41,473 bases of DNA from Nitrospirota bacterium (GTDB taxonomy: Bacteria; Nitrospirota; Thermodesulfovibrionia; Thermodesulfovibrionales; JdFR-85), in the NCBI GenBank assembly GCA_015492645.1, contig WGER01000078.1:1-41473 (forward strand). The letters run 5' to 3'. The position numbers and the translations under genes were made by a program. Positions 6,798-14,961 of this stretch are shown here, piece after piece; the first letter of the stretch is position 1, and each line of letters opens with the position of its first letter. The notes under the pieces are model-generated. The model had not been told where the DNA came from, made no database searches, and saw only the letters and a program-made list of their open reading frames with translations.

Positions 6798-8780
6798 TTA
6801 TCCTGTCCTGTGGCAGACATCACACTGTCTCTGTTGAAAGGGGTTATGCTGAACATCCCTTATCAGCCCCCTGTACACACTGATATGAGGATCATGGCAG
6901 TCCAGGCATCTCCGGATCTGGTTGATGGGTCTGCCGTGCTTATTAAGGGTCTCTTCTGTGTCAGTACCGTGACAGTCTAAACACATATCAGGAGAGTCCT
7001 TCATCAGGAGGAACCTCTTCTGCCCATAATGGGATCTATGGCAGTCGAGGCAGTCCACACCCTCCTGTCTTAGTATATGGCCCTTGAACTCCGTCTTCTT
7101 CAGCAGCCTCTTGTGACAGGTGATACAGAGTGTATTCGGCAGGGCTCTCAACTGTTTATCAAGACCCGTACCGTGTGGGCTGTGGCAGGCTGTACATTCA
7201 CCCTCCTCAAGGGGGAGGTGCCTCACAGGTGAGGAGTTCAGTGTCTGTCTTACCTCACCATGACAGGTAAAGCAGAGTTCAGACTTCGGGGCCTTTGTGA
7301 GACCGGCGAAATTACTCACATGGGGCAGGTGACAGTCACTACACCTGTTCTGTTGAAAGGGGATGTGTCCCTTCTTATCCTCAGGTACCTCTGCATAGGT
7401 GCTGCCATGACAGTTTCTGCAGATGCCGTTCGCAGAGGCCTTAAGCCCGGAGGCGTAGTCTGAGGAATGGCCGGTATGGCAGTCGAGACACCTGCCCTTC
7501 TGTACGGGCTTATGGATGTAGACATCAAAAAAGGCATCCCTTTCGTGGCAGTTGTAGCATAGCCTGTCAGGTGGAAGGACCATCACCTGAGGATTGTTTG
7601 ACCCGTGGGGATCGTGGCAACTGAGACACTCCTGATTGGCAAAGGGGGGGTGTCTGAAGGCCCTCTGCATCTGATCCTTCGTCTCCTCATGGCAGACAAA
7701 ACAGACCTCCTCCTTTGAGGCAGGCAGATAGGATGCAAACTCTGAGGCATGCGGGTTATGGCAGACAGTACAGCCCTGAGTCTTGATAGGTCCATGGAGG
7801 TTACTCACATCAAGATTTGGACTCTCCTTGTGGCAGAGGATGCAGAGGTCCTTTCCGGGTGCAATGGTGATCTTCTTGAAGTCCGAGGCATGGGGGTCAT
7901 GACAGGCGGTACAGTCGCCCTCTTCCACAGGAGGATGTACAAAGGGCTTCATGAACTGTCTCTGCTGCTGTAAATGGCAACCATAACAGAGACTCCCACC
8001 ACCTACTGATACTCCTAAGGGGTCAGGGCTATCAGCAGGATTGTGACAACTGTCGCACCTGATCTCTTGCATTGGCCTGTGTACCTCCGCCCTGAGAATC
8101 GCCTTCTGGCTGGAACCGTGGGGGTCGTGGCACCCTGAACACCTCGCCTGCTGGACAGGATAACCCCCGTGTGCCTCTGTAAACTGAGGGGTGTACCTGT
8201 GGCAGGTCTGACAGAGTTGTGCCTCTGCGGTCTTCAGGTTGAACGCCTCATCCGAGCCGTGGGGGTCATGACATATCAGACAGTTCTCCTTAACAGGGCT
8301 ATGGGGTATCAGCCTGTCAAACTCCTTCCTGTCATGACAACTTATACAGAGGTCATTCACATTGCCCTTCAGGAGTTTTGGTGAGTCTGAACCATGAGGC
8401 TGATGACAGGGGACACACCTGCCTTCATTCCCCTTCATGAGGGTATGCACAGACCTCTTCTTCTTCAGATTCTCTTCAAACTGGCTGTGGCAGAGGCTAC
8501 AGAGCCTCCTCTCACCCCTGACTACAAAGGTCTTTATCGGGAGTTTCCCGTGTCTCAGATGGCAGGACTCACACTGCCTCTGTTTCATGGGCTGGTGAAC
8601 CACCTTCTTCGTAAACTCCTTCTGCATCTGCTTGTGGCAGTCCAGACAGGGTTTTGGTGCAAACCCCTTCCGTCTGGGTAGTCTCTGGACCTCTGGTGCA
8701 CAGGAGACAACCACAAAGGCCAGAAGTAATACAAACAGCCCTATTACTACAGGACCTCTCACGACCCGTGTATTATACAT
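6798..8780 (-). CDS. 26-heme lipoprotein cytochrome with paired CXXCH repeats
   Basis: From the ATG at 8780 the protein has about 660 residues and 26 CXXCH motifs, about one heme per 25 residues. It is built almost wholly from doubled-CXXCH repeats (LCxxCH then CxxCHDPHGS). The N-terminus is a lipoprotein signal peptide ending in a VVSC lipobox, so it should be lipid-anchored, probably in the outer membrane. An upstream in-frame GTG at 8804 would overlap the preceding gene and put eight extra residues before the signal peptide; the AGG ribosome site six bases before 8780 decides for the later start. It directly follows a prolyl isomerase lipoprotein, as expected for a protein with many proline-containing heme repeats. 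The role is probably the long-range electron wire of the conduit or the surface. Confidence 0.9.
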   Translation of the reverse strand: MYNTRVVRGPVVIGLFVLLLAFVVVSCAPEVQRLPRRKGFAPKPCLDCHKQMQKEFTKKVVHQPMKQRQCESCHLRHGKLPIKTFVVRGERRLCSLCHSQFEENLKKKRSVHTLMKGNEGRCVPCHQPHGSDSPKLLKGNVNDLCISCHDRKEFDRLIPHSPVKENCLICHDPHGSDEAFNLKTAEAQLCQTCHRYTPQFTEAHGGYPVQQARCSGCHDPHGSSQKAILRAEVHRPMQEIRCDSCHNPADSPDPLGVSVGGGSLCYGCHLQQQRQFMKPFVHPPVEEGDCTACHDPHASDFKKITIAPGKDLCILCHKESPNLDVSNLHGPIKTQGCTVCHNPHASEFASYLPASKEEVCFVCHEETKDQMQRAFRHPPFANQECLSCHDPHGSNNPQVMVLPPDRLCYNCHERDAFFDVYIHKPVQKGRCLDCHTGHSSDYASGLKASANGICRNCHGSTYAEVPEDKKGHIPFQQNRCSDCHLPHVSNFAGLTKAPKSELCFTCHGEVRQTLNSSPVRHLPLEEGECTACHSPHGTGLDKQLRALPNTLCITCHKRLLKKTEFKGHILRQEGVDCLDCHRSHYGQKRFLLMKDSPDMCLDCHGTDTEETLNKHGRPINQIRRCLDCHDPHISVYRGLIRDVQHNPFQQRQCDVCHRTG

Positions 8781-8787
8781 GTTCAAC

Positions 8788-10392
8788 CTAAACCTTTTCA
8801 CCACTGAACCTCTCCTTAAGGGCCTTCAGGACATCCTCAAAGACCTCTATCTCGGCATCTCTCCTCAACTGCTCCACATACTCCCTGAGTTTCTTCGTAA
8901 TCTCCTCCCGTGTGTAATCTGAGAGGACTCTGGACCTTATCTCTCCGAAATCAGGCACCTGCCCTTCCCTCCTGTCCACCAGACGGACGATCCTGTAGTG
9001 TTCCCCATCATCTATTACACCACTGATCCCGCCTACAGTGAGGCCCCTGACCGCATTCCTCACAGGCTCGGAGAGGCCATCCAGGGTGACCCATCCAACC
9101 TCACCACCTCTTTTCGAGGTGGAGGCAACAGAACGGGTCCTTGCAAGCCATCCAAAGTCTGCCCCTTTCTTCAACTGGTTCAGGACCTCCTCTGCATCCT
9201 CTCTACTCTTCAGGACTATCTCCTGGAGTCTGTATCGGGTCGGCCTCCTGTATCTGTCCATATTCCGTTTATAATACTCCCTGAGGGACCGATCGTCCCT
9301 CTTTATCTGAGGTAGCACCACGGTGCCTATGAAGACCCTCTTCAGTATCTGGTCCCTGTACCGCCTGACCTGTTCCCTGAGAGGTGACCTCTCATGATAA
9401 CCCCTCCTTAGGGCCTCCAGGTCCACAACCTTTCTGTCAATCCAGTTTTGCACAAGTCTCTCAACCGCCAGTGGAGAGGGTGTCTTCTCGGGAGAAAAGA
9501 GGGCAGAGACCCTCAACTCCTCTCCGTCAACCCTTGCGAGTACCCTGGTGTCATCCCTGAAAGGTTTCAGGTCATCGGACTCCTTTAGTTCGGCAATCAG
9601 GGCCTCATTCACCCAGATCTGGCTCTTCTGCCTGAGTTGCTGGAGGTATCTATCACTCAGTTCCCTCTCCTTCTCCTTTTTCAGTTGCTTAATTACCCTG
9701 GTCTTTCTCTCTTCAAACCTCCCCTCCGGGGGATCCCTCCTGATGAGTTTCACTATGTAGTAGATACCGTCTATCTCTGCAGGGCCTCCCCACTGCCCTG
9801 CCTTCAACCCGAGGACCAGTTCCTCAAACTCAGGAGACCTCGCAAGGGCAAGTCTGGTGTATTTTACATCCTCCCTGCCGCCGTATCTCTTCACCAAGGC
9901 AGAGAAATCACCTCCCTCAGACAGTTCTCTCTCGGCCTCTTTCGCCTTTTCAGGGGAGTCCGTCTCTATTATCGACACCCTGAAGACCTCGTACATCTCC
10001 TGGTAGTACCGCCTCGCCTCCTCCTCTGTCACCTCTATCTTGGAGAGTATCTCCTCCTGGTAGAGCCTGGTAACATCCTCCCTGATGATGTACTGCCTCA
10101 CCTTCGCCTGCACAAAGGGGCTGTCTCCGAGCCCCATCCTCTCTGCCTCCTCCACAATAAGGGTATCGTCTATCACCTTCTGTAGAAACCTCTCCAGGTC
10201 GAAACTCCCTGCGCCAGACAGGTCCTCCCTTCTGTGTTCTATCTGGAGGTCATAGAGGAGGTCAGTCTCTGTGATCGGCCTCCCGTTGACGATGGCCAGG
10301 AGCCTGTCAGTAGACCTCTCTTCCATGGTCACACAGCCTGACAGCGAGACCATAAGCACCAGGCCCAAGAAGAACAGATACAACCTCACCAT
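8788..10392 (-). CDS. Parvulin-type peptidyl-prolyl isomerase lipoprotein (SurA/PrsA-like)
   Basis: A 534-residue lipoprotein (lipobox LSGC near residue 19) with a SurA-like N-terminal helical domain (about 30-125). It has two parvulin regions: a weaker one at about 130-225 and a better one at about 385-478 (GADFGWLARTRS, GGEVGWV, GGISGVI). The protein is rich in charged helices and resembles SurA/PpiD/PrsA chaperones. Such isomerases help periplasmic proteins and beta-barrels fold, and they recur beside multiheme cytochrome genes. It overlaps the preceding gene by 7 nt and is followed by the 26-heme gene, so its likely clients are the cytochrome or the barrel encoded in this operon. An AAGGAGA ribosome site supports the ATG at 10392. 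Confidence 0.88.
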   Translation of the reverse strand: MVRLYLFFLGLVLMVSLSGCVTMEERSTDRLLAIVNGRPITETDLLYDLQIEHRREDLSGAGSFDLERFLQKVIDDTLIVEEAERMGLGDSPFVQAKVRQYIIREDVTRLYQEEILSKIEVTEEEARRYYQEMYEVFRVSIIETDSPEKAKEAERELSEGGDFSALVKRYGGREDVKYTRLALARSPEFEELVLGLKAGQWGGPAEIDGIYYIVKLIRRDPPEGRFEERKTRVIKQLKKEKERELSDRYLQQLRQKSQIWVNEALIAELKESDDLKPFRDDTRVLARVDGEELRVSALFSPEKTPSPLAVERLVQNWIDRKVVDLEALRRGYHERSPLREQVRRYRDQILKRVFIGTVVLPQIKRDDRSLREYYKRNMDRYRRPTRYRLQEIVLKSREDAEEVLNQLKKGADFGWLARTRSVASTSKRGGEVGWVTLDGLSEPVRNAVRGLTVGGISGVIDDGEHYRIVRLVDRREGQVPDFGEIRSRVLSDYTREEITKKLREYVEQLRRDAEIEVFEDVLKALKERFSGEKV

Positions 10393-11519
10393 ACCCTCTC
10401 CTTCAGTCTCTCAACCAAGTGGCTCACCGCCCTGTATGCCACCCTGTCAACTGACCTCAGTCTGCCAAAATCAAACACCTTTATCTCGTCATCCCCGTCC
10501 AGTTCCTGATCTATCTGAGAGAGGACACTCCTTGTCCTCACATCTATAAGCCTTGCCGAAAGGAGGACCCTTGGGAGTGTGGCCCTGCTGTACTCCTCCA
10601 GAGTACCAATCAGTACCTGTTCAATCCCGAGGGCCTCCTTGAGGGAATCGATCTCTGGATAACTTAACTGTGACCTGTGTCTGATATTCAGTCTCACCAG
10701 TGTATCCTTCACATCTCCCACATCAATGGGTTCCACCCCTTCCTGTCTCCAGAGTTCTGTTATCAACATATAGGTCACCGCCCTGCCGGCCCAGAACCTC
10801 TCTGTAATGTTCTTGAAGGGTATCACAGCAACGACTTTACCCCCTGGAGCTCCTGGTTTGAGGCTGAAGTCCGACAGGAGTTCTCCTATCACCACCTCCT
10901 GGAGTTTCTGCATAGAGGTTATAATCCCGAGCCCGAGGACTGACTCAAAGTCAGCACCATTATGGGAGTTGTAGTTTGCCCAGAGTATCCTTCCTGTTGC
11001 TGTGTCAAGGACCCTTGTATGTAGCCCAAAGGTGGGTATATTCCCGGCATCATACTCAACCACCGTGCCCACCAGCAGATAATCCACCTGGAGTTCCTCT
11101 TTCAGTTTCCCCAGCAGGCCACCTGGCATAAACCCCCTGTACCTCACCCGGTGTCTCCTCATAAACTCTACCATCCTGCTGTCAGGCAGTATGCTGATGC
11201 CGCGGGCCTGAAGTTCTGCCCTCACCAGGGCCATAACCTCATTCTCCACGCCCGGCACCTCTGTCAGGTTCTCAAAGGGCATAATGGCGAATGGTGGCCT
11301 TTCCACCGGAATTTCTCCCTGAGGTTGTAGCCGTGGTACCTCAACCACAGGCGGGGGAACCCTTATCTCCACATTGAGGCTCTGCAGTGTCTCATCCACT
11401 GTCACTGCAGGCCTTTTTACTGGCCCAAGGGTCGCCACCTCCTCCTGTGCAACGGTTGCCAGAGGCAGACACACAAGAAGCATCAGAAGGAGGCCGCCTA
11501 TAATACCCTTAGTACACAT
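10386..11519 (-). CDS. Exported protein with two CsgG/TolB-N-like domains
   Basis: A 377-residue protein with a signal peptide (about 1-24, ending VAQ), a proline-rich linker (about 30-75), and two related alpha/beta domains at about 75-215 and 225-375. Each begins with a strand-loop of the type AIMPFENLTE or AVIPFKNITE and contains a VDYLLVGTV or IEQVLIGTL segment. This pattern is shared by CsgG, LpoB and GNA1162 (TolB N-terminal-like fold). The two preceding genes encode single-domain lipoproteins with the same motif. The ATG at 11519 lacks a ribosome site and overlaps the upstream gene by 11 nt, which suggests translational coupling. Function is not established: assembly or secretion of surface cytochromes is an inference from context. 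Confidence 0.75.
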   Translation of the reverse strand: MCTKGIIGGLLLMLLVCLPLATVAQEEVATLGPVKRPAVTVDETLQSLNVEIRVPPPVVEVPRLQPQGEIPVERPPFAIMPFENLTEVPGVENEVMALVRAELQARGISILPDSRMVEFMRRHRVRYRGFMPGGLLGKLKEELQVDYLLVGTVVEYDAGNIPTFGLHTRVLDTATGRILWANYNSHNGADFESVLGLGIITSMQKLQEVVIGELLSDFSLKPGAPGGKVVAVIPFKNITERFWAGRAVTYMLITELWRQEGVEPIDVGDVKDTLVRLNIRHRSQLSYPEIDSLKEALGIEQVLIGTLEEYSRATLPRVLLSARLIDVRTRSVLSQIDQELDGDDEIKVFDFGRLRSVDRVAYRAVSHLVERLKERVW

Positions 11520-12090
11520 ACAGTGTCTGGATCGCCTCCCTCACCACCCTCAGGGCCGTCTCACTGAGGGTCTCTGGCTTTGCCCCAAAGTGACGGGCGA
11601 GAAAGTTTGCCCCTCCCCTCGTCTTCGTCACTGACCAGACGATGCTCCCGCCATCGGTCTCAACCATCATAAGGGTTATGGTCACCTCGGGTGCGCTCAC
11701 TGCCCCAATCCTTGTCTCTCCATACTTCTCCACTGTGCCCAGTATCACAGCCTGTACCTTCAGGTCCTTTCCAAGGGCCCTTATCTGGGACACACTCATG
11801 GAGTTTATGTCAGTAATATTCTGTCTCTTAAGGGCCCTGGTAACATTGCCGGTATGGACCACATCCACAAGTCCTGAGGCGAGGAGTTCACTTATCACCA
11901 GTTGTCTGATTATCTCGCCTGCATTTCTGTTATCAGTGAGGTTCGTGAAGGGGAGGACAGCCACCCTCTTGATGTAACTGAAGTCATACTCCTCACTGAT
12001 ATGAAAGGTCTCCACCTTGGTACTGCACCCTGACAGAAAAATCAAAGACAGTATAATGCCACACAGTACTGCTGAGGCCCTTGAGATCAT
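11509..12090 (-). CDS. CsgG/GNA1162-like lipoprotein (paralog 2)
   Basis: A 193-residue lipoprotein (lipobox LSGC at about residue 22) with one TolB-N/CsgG-like domain. It contains VAVLPFTNLTDN, then VQAVILGTV, a strand TITLMMVETDGGSIVWS, and a C-terminal helix ETALRVVREAI. It is a clear tandem paralog of the gene at 12087-12662: both share VAVLPFxNLT, GxxxEVTLxLM and AxRVVRxAI. The genes overlap by 4 nt (ATGA), typical of coupled translation. CsgG is an outer-membrane secretion channel for curli, and GNA1162 and LpoB are outer-membrane lipoproteins of the same fold. Which of these roles applies here cannot be decided from sequence. Confidence 0.78.
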   Translation of the reverse strand: MISRASAVLCGIILSLIFLSGCSTKVETFHISEEYDFSYIKRVAVLPFTNLTDNRNAGEIIRQLVISELLASGLVDVVHTGNVTRALKRQNITDINSMSVSQIRALGKDLKVQAVILGTVEKYGETRIGAVSAPEVTITLMMVETDGGSIVWSVTKTRGGANFLARHFGAKPETLSETALRVVREAIQTLYVY

Positions 12091-12662
12091 GACTCCCCCT
12101 TTGCAAATAGAGTATCTATGGCATCTCTGACCACCCTCTTTGCCGTCTCATTCAGGGTGGCACCCTTCGTACCGAAGTAACTCATCCAGAATGTCGGTCC
12201 CCCCTCAGTACGCCAGGCAGACCATAGTATGCGACCTGTAGAAGGGTCAAGGAGCATGAGATGTAGAGTCACCTCTGGATAGGCCCCCTCTATACCTCTT
12301 CGTATACCATATGCACTCACAGAACCCATTATTATTCCGTCAACCTCAAGTTCCCTGCCCAGTGCCTTGATATCTTTTATGGAGATGGACTGTAGATTTG
12401 GTATGTCTGACTCCCTCAATACCCTCAGGACCTCGCCTGGCTCCACTACATCTATCCCCCTGACAAGCAGTTCTGCAATAACCACTCTTCTGACCCTTTC
12501 AGCGGCAAGGGGGTCCTGGGTGAGGTTTTCAAAGGGTAACACCGCCACCTTTTTGGGCACCTCCAGGGTACTATCCCTGTGCACATAGAACCTGTCTGTA
12601 CCACAGCCGGCAAGTACAGAAAAAAACAGGACCATCAATACAACATTCTTCAGGGAGATCAT
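12087..12662 (-). CDS. CsgG/GNA1162-like lipoprotein (paralog 1)
   Basis: A 191-residue lipoprotein (lipobox LAGC near residue 20) with a single domain starting at KKVAVLPFENLTQD. It continues with VDGIIMGSVSAYG and VTLHLMLLDPSTGRILWS, and ends with an amphipathic helix AKRVVRDAIDTLF. The fold type matches CsgG/LpoB/GNA1162. A TTG at 12665 precedes the ATG at 12662; the AAAGGGG ribosome site fits 12662. The gene lies 58 nt after the beta-barrel gene and overlaps its paralog by 4 nt. Two lipoproteins of this type in tandem beside a larger double-domain relative suggest a hetero-oligomeric outer-membrane assembly, which is inference. Confidence 0.78.
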   Translation of the reverse strand: MISLKNVVLMVLFFSVLAGCGTDRFYVHRDSTLEVPKKVAVLPFENLTQDPLAAERVRRVVIAELLVRGIDVVEPGEVLRVLRESDIPNLQSISIKDIKALGRELEVDGIIMGSVSAYGIRRGIEGAYPEVTLHLMLLDPSTGRILWSAWRTEGGPTFWMSYFGTKGATLNETAKRVVRDAIDTLFAKGES

Positions 12663-12720
12663 CAAATTCCCCTTTCATTCCAAAAGCCCTGAATACAAAG
12701 GTTATTATAAATTATGCCTT

Positions 12721-14961
12721 TTAGATTCTGCAATTTAACTGTAACCTCAGAGTATGGATCTGTCGCTGGACATCCGTCTCCTGTCTGTTGAAACTGTAAG
12801 TAAGCCTCAGGTCAAGGAATCTCCTCATGTACCAGGTAAAACTGCTGTGCAGTGACTGTGTGTCAATGGAATCGGGCTCCCGGTGAGAGTTAGATGCGCC
12901 CAGGTTGAACCAGAGTTTCCTGGTCGGTCTCCAGTTAAGGGATATCCCCTCAGAGGTGGTGGTATCACCCTCTGTATCAGATATACTGAAGTTACCACTG
13001 AGCGTAAAGGTCCTTCCGGGCCTGTAATTCAGGGTTAAGGAGGCCCTCTTTGTGGTTGTGGACTCCTCCTCCGATGAGGTCCTCTCCAGTCCAAAGGTGA
13101 TATAACTCCTTATCTGATTGGTGAAATGGACATCGAGGCTACCTGTTATAAACCTTCCCCTGGTCTCAGTACCAGCAATGAGGTCATCTGTCAAGTGATA
13201 ACCTATATCTGTTATCATTGTTAACTGTCTGAGTATCTTTGCATCTGTGGTAAGGGTAAGGGTTGTGTTTCTGCTCCTCTTCTCATCAAATTCATAGGAT
13301 TCTGACCTGGTCAGAGTGAGTGTAGTGGTGAGCCTCTGGAGCGGTATGTACTGCAACTGCAATGAAAAGGAATTGGCAGAATGGTCCTTTTCTCCCTTAT
13401 TGTCGACGAGTTCAAACCTCTGAAGCCTCGCCTGGCTGGAGAGATTGCTGTAAGGGTCCCACCTGAGGGTTGCACTGTAAGAGCGGGTGACCTCCACTCT
13501 CTGTTCAGTCTCAAGATCAACCGAGGGATCTGAAAAGATGTTCTTGAAGACCTTACCGGCCGAGTCCTTTAAAGAGGGCATGTTCGTATCCATCCTCTTG
13601 GTGTACAGGCTCAGGTCAAGATTCAGGTTCTCCCTTATCCTCATCCCTGCCCCTATGTGTATCTCCTGCTGATAGAACTTCGAAACACTCACCACTTCCC
13701 GGGAAGTGATCAACTCGGTCCCATATGCCTCTATCTCAGTCACCAGGACATCAGACACCCCGAAGACGGTCTCATAGTTCACCACCTTGAAGTACTTTGC
13801 GGTCTGTGTAGAGGAGAGTTCGATCTCGTATCTGTAGATATCGAGTACAGGGTCATAGACCGTCACTGTAACAGTGGCTACAGGGACCTCCGTCCATTCA
13901 GCCCCTGTAAAGTTCAGGTCTGAGATAAAGACCTTCCAGTTTGCAGGGTCCTGGAGATTGGGATCACCGGTGACGTCTCTGTTCACATATATGTAGATCT
14001 TTTCTACAGGTTCCTCTGTCAGGAGTGAAAGACCGATATTATGGTAACGGGTTGTACTGAGATTGATCCTGCTGATACCTGTCTCAAGGTCATTATCAAT
14101 CAGGGCAGGCTCAGAGGGCAGAAACTCCACCTCTGGTTCAGTAAGGGTCCCAACTGCATAAAGCCCTTCAAAGGGCTCTCTCTCAAAGAGGAACTCTCCG
14201 GTCTCTGAAGAGAATTGATTTGACCTTGTCCTGCCAAGATTTCCCTTATATTCCCCGTAGAGCCTCAAAAACTCTCTCCAGAAGTTTGTATTATAGGAGA
14301 CCTTGTAGGAAGCGGAGAACTGTCTCGTCTCAGTCCTGTATATAAGTGCATCCGGGGTCTTGTCTGTATTGTTTTGATAGGTGATGTAGTACTCACCAGA
14401 AAAACTCCCTCTCTGATACTTATAGTAAGAGGAGGCAATGTATCTGTAGTTGTCCCTGTCTCCTGTCTCATAGAGTCTGTTCCTTATCCTCTCTCTGTAG
14501 AACTGTAGATAGAGGGATGGCAGATCCTGGGGTGTGAGATTAAAGAACACACTGAACAGTTCGTCAGAGGTCTTCGTCTGCCTGCCTGTGAATGCCTCTG
14601 TATCCCTCAGGTTCAGCCTGTACTGAAGTCTGAATTGATAAAATGGGGTTGACAGGGAGATCTGGAATGAAGGTTCAAGGTTCTTTGTGATCTGGGTTGT
14701 GGTGCGGCCTGAGGCATCGGTCCTGTCTGTGGTCTTGTAGTGGGCCCTTAGATAGATCTGATAGAAGACGAAAGATGTCAATCTCCTGTTGAGATTGAGG
14801 CTCAGGTTCGTGAGGAAGGACTCCTTGGTGAAAACCCTCTCTCCCTCCTCATAGGACCTCTGGTTCTGGTATGTATTGTTGAGGGTGCCGGAGAACTCTG
14901 CAAAGGAGACCGATGCTGTGAGGAGGCACATCATCACCGTCAGACAGAAAAGCCCCCTCAC
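12721..14961 (-). CDS. Outer-membrane beta-barrel (porin-like) with inserted discoidin-like domain
   Basis: A 746-residue protein with a signal peptide (cleavage near SFA at about 21) followed by alternating amphipathic strands rich in aromatic, Thr, Ser and Arg (for example LTTTLTLTRS, FQISLSTPFYQFRLQYRLNL). These are typical of a large beta-barrel. Residues about 285-420 interrupt the barrel pattern with a globular segment resembling F5/8-type (discoidin) domains (RYHNIGLSL...KYFKVVNYETVFG). The protein ends in Ile rather than the usual aromatic residue. The start is the GTG at 14961, in a GTGA overlap with the upstream gene and preceded by GGAGG. A large barrel in one operon with multiheme lipoproteins is the hallmark of porin-cytochrome conduits, so it probably sheathes a cytochrome across the outer membrane. 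Confidence 0.8.
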   Translation of the reverse strand: MRGLFCLTVMMCLLTASVSFAEFSGTLNNTYQNQRSYEEGERVFTKESFLTNLSLNLNRRLTSFVFYQIYLRAHYKTTDRTDASGRTTTQITKNLEPSFQISLSTPFYQFRLQYRLNLRDTEAFTGRQTKTSDELFSVFFNLTPQDLPSLYLQFYRERIRNRLYETGDRDNYRYIASSYYKYQRGSFSGEYYITYQNNTDKTPDALIYRTETRQFSASYKVSYNTNFWREFLRLYGEYKGNLGRTRSNQFSSETGEFLFEREPFEGLYAVGTLTEPEVEFLPSEPALIDNDLETGISRINLSTTRYHNIGLSLLTEEPVEKIYIYVNRDVTGDPNLQDPANWKVFISDLNFTGAEWTEVPVATVTVTVYDPVLDIYRYEIELSSTQTAKYFKVVNYETVFGVSDVLVTEIEAYGTELITSREVVSVSKFYQQEIHIGAGMRIRENLNLDLSLYTKRMDTNMPSLKDSAGKVFKNIFSDPSVDLETEQRVEVTRSYSATLRWDPYSNLSSQARLQRFELVDNKGEKDHSANSFSLQLQYIPLQRLTTTLTLTRSESYEFDEKRSRNTTLTLTTDAKILRQLTMITDIGYHLTDDLIAGTETRGRFITGSLDVHFTNQIRSYITFGLERTSSEEESTTTKRASLTLNYRPGRTFTLSGNFSISDTEGDTTTSEGISLNWRPTRKLWFNLGASNSHREPDSIDTQSLHSSFTWYMRRFLDLRLTYSFNRQETDVQRQIHTLRLQLNCRI

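Noticed and set aside
5547-8780. Regularly recurring short motifs that look like a repeat array
   Set aside because: They are the codons of paired CXXCH and CHDPHGS repeats in two cytochromes; spacing and sequence vary and the protein frame explains them fully, so this is not CRISPR or satellite DNA.
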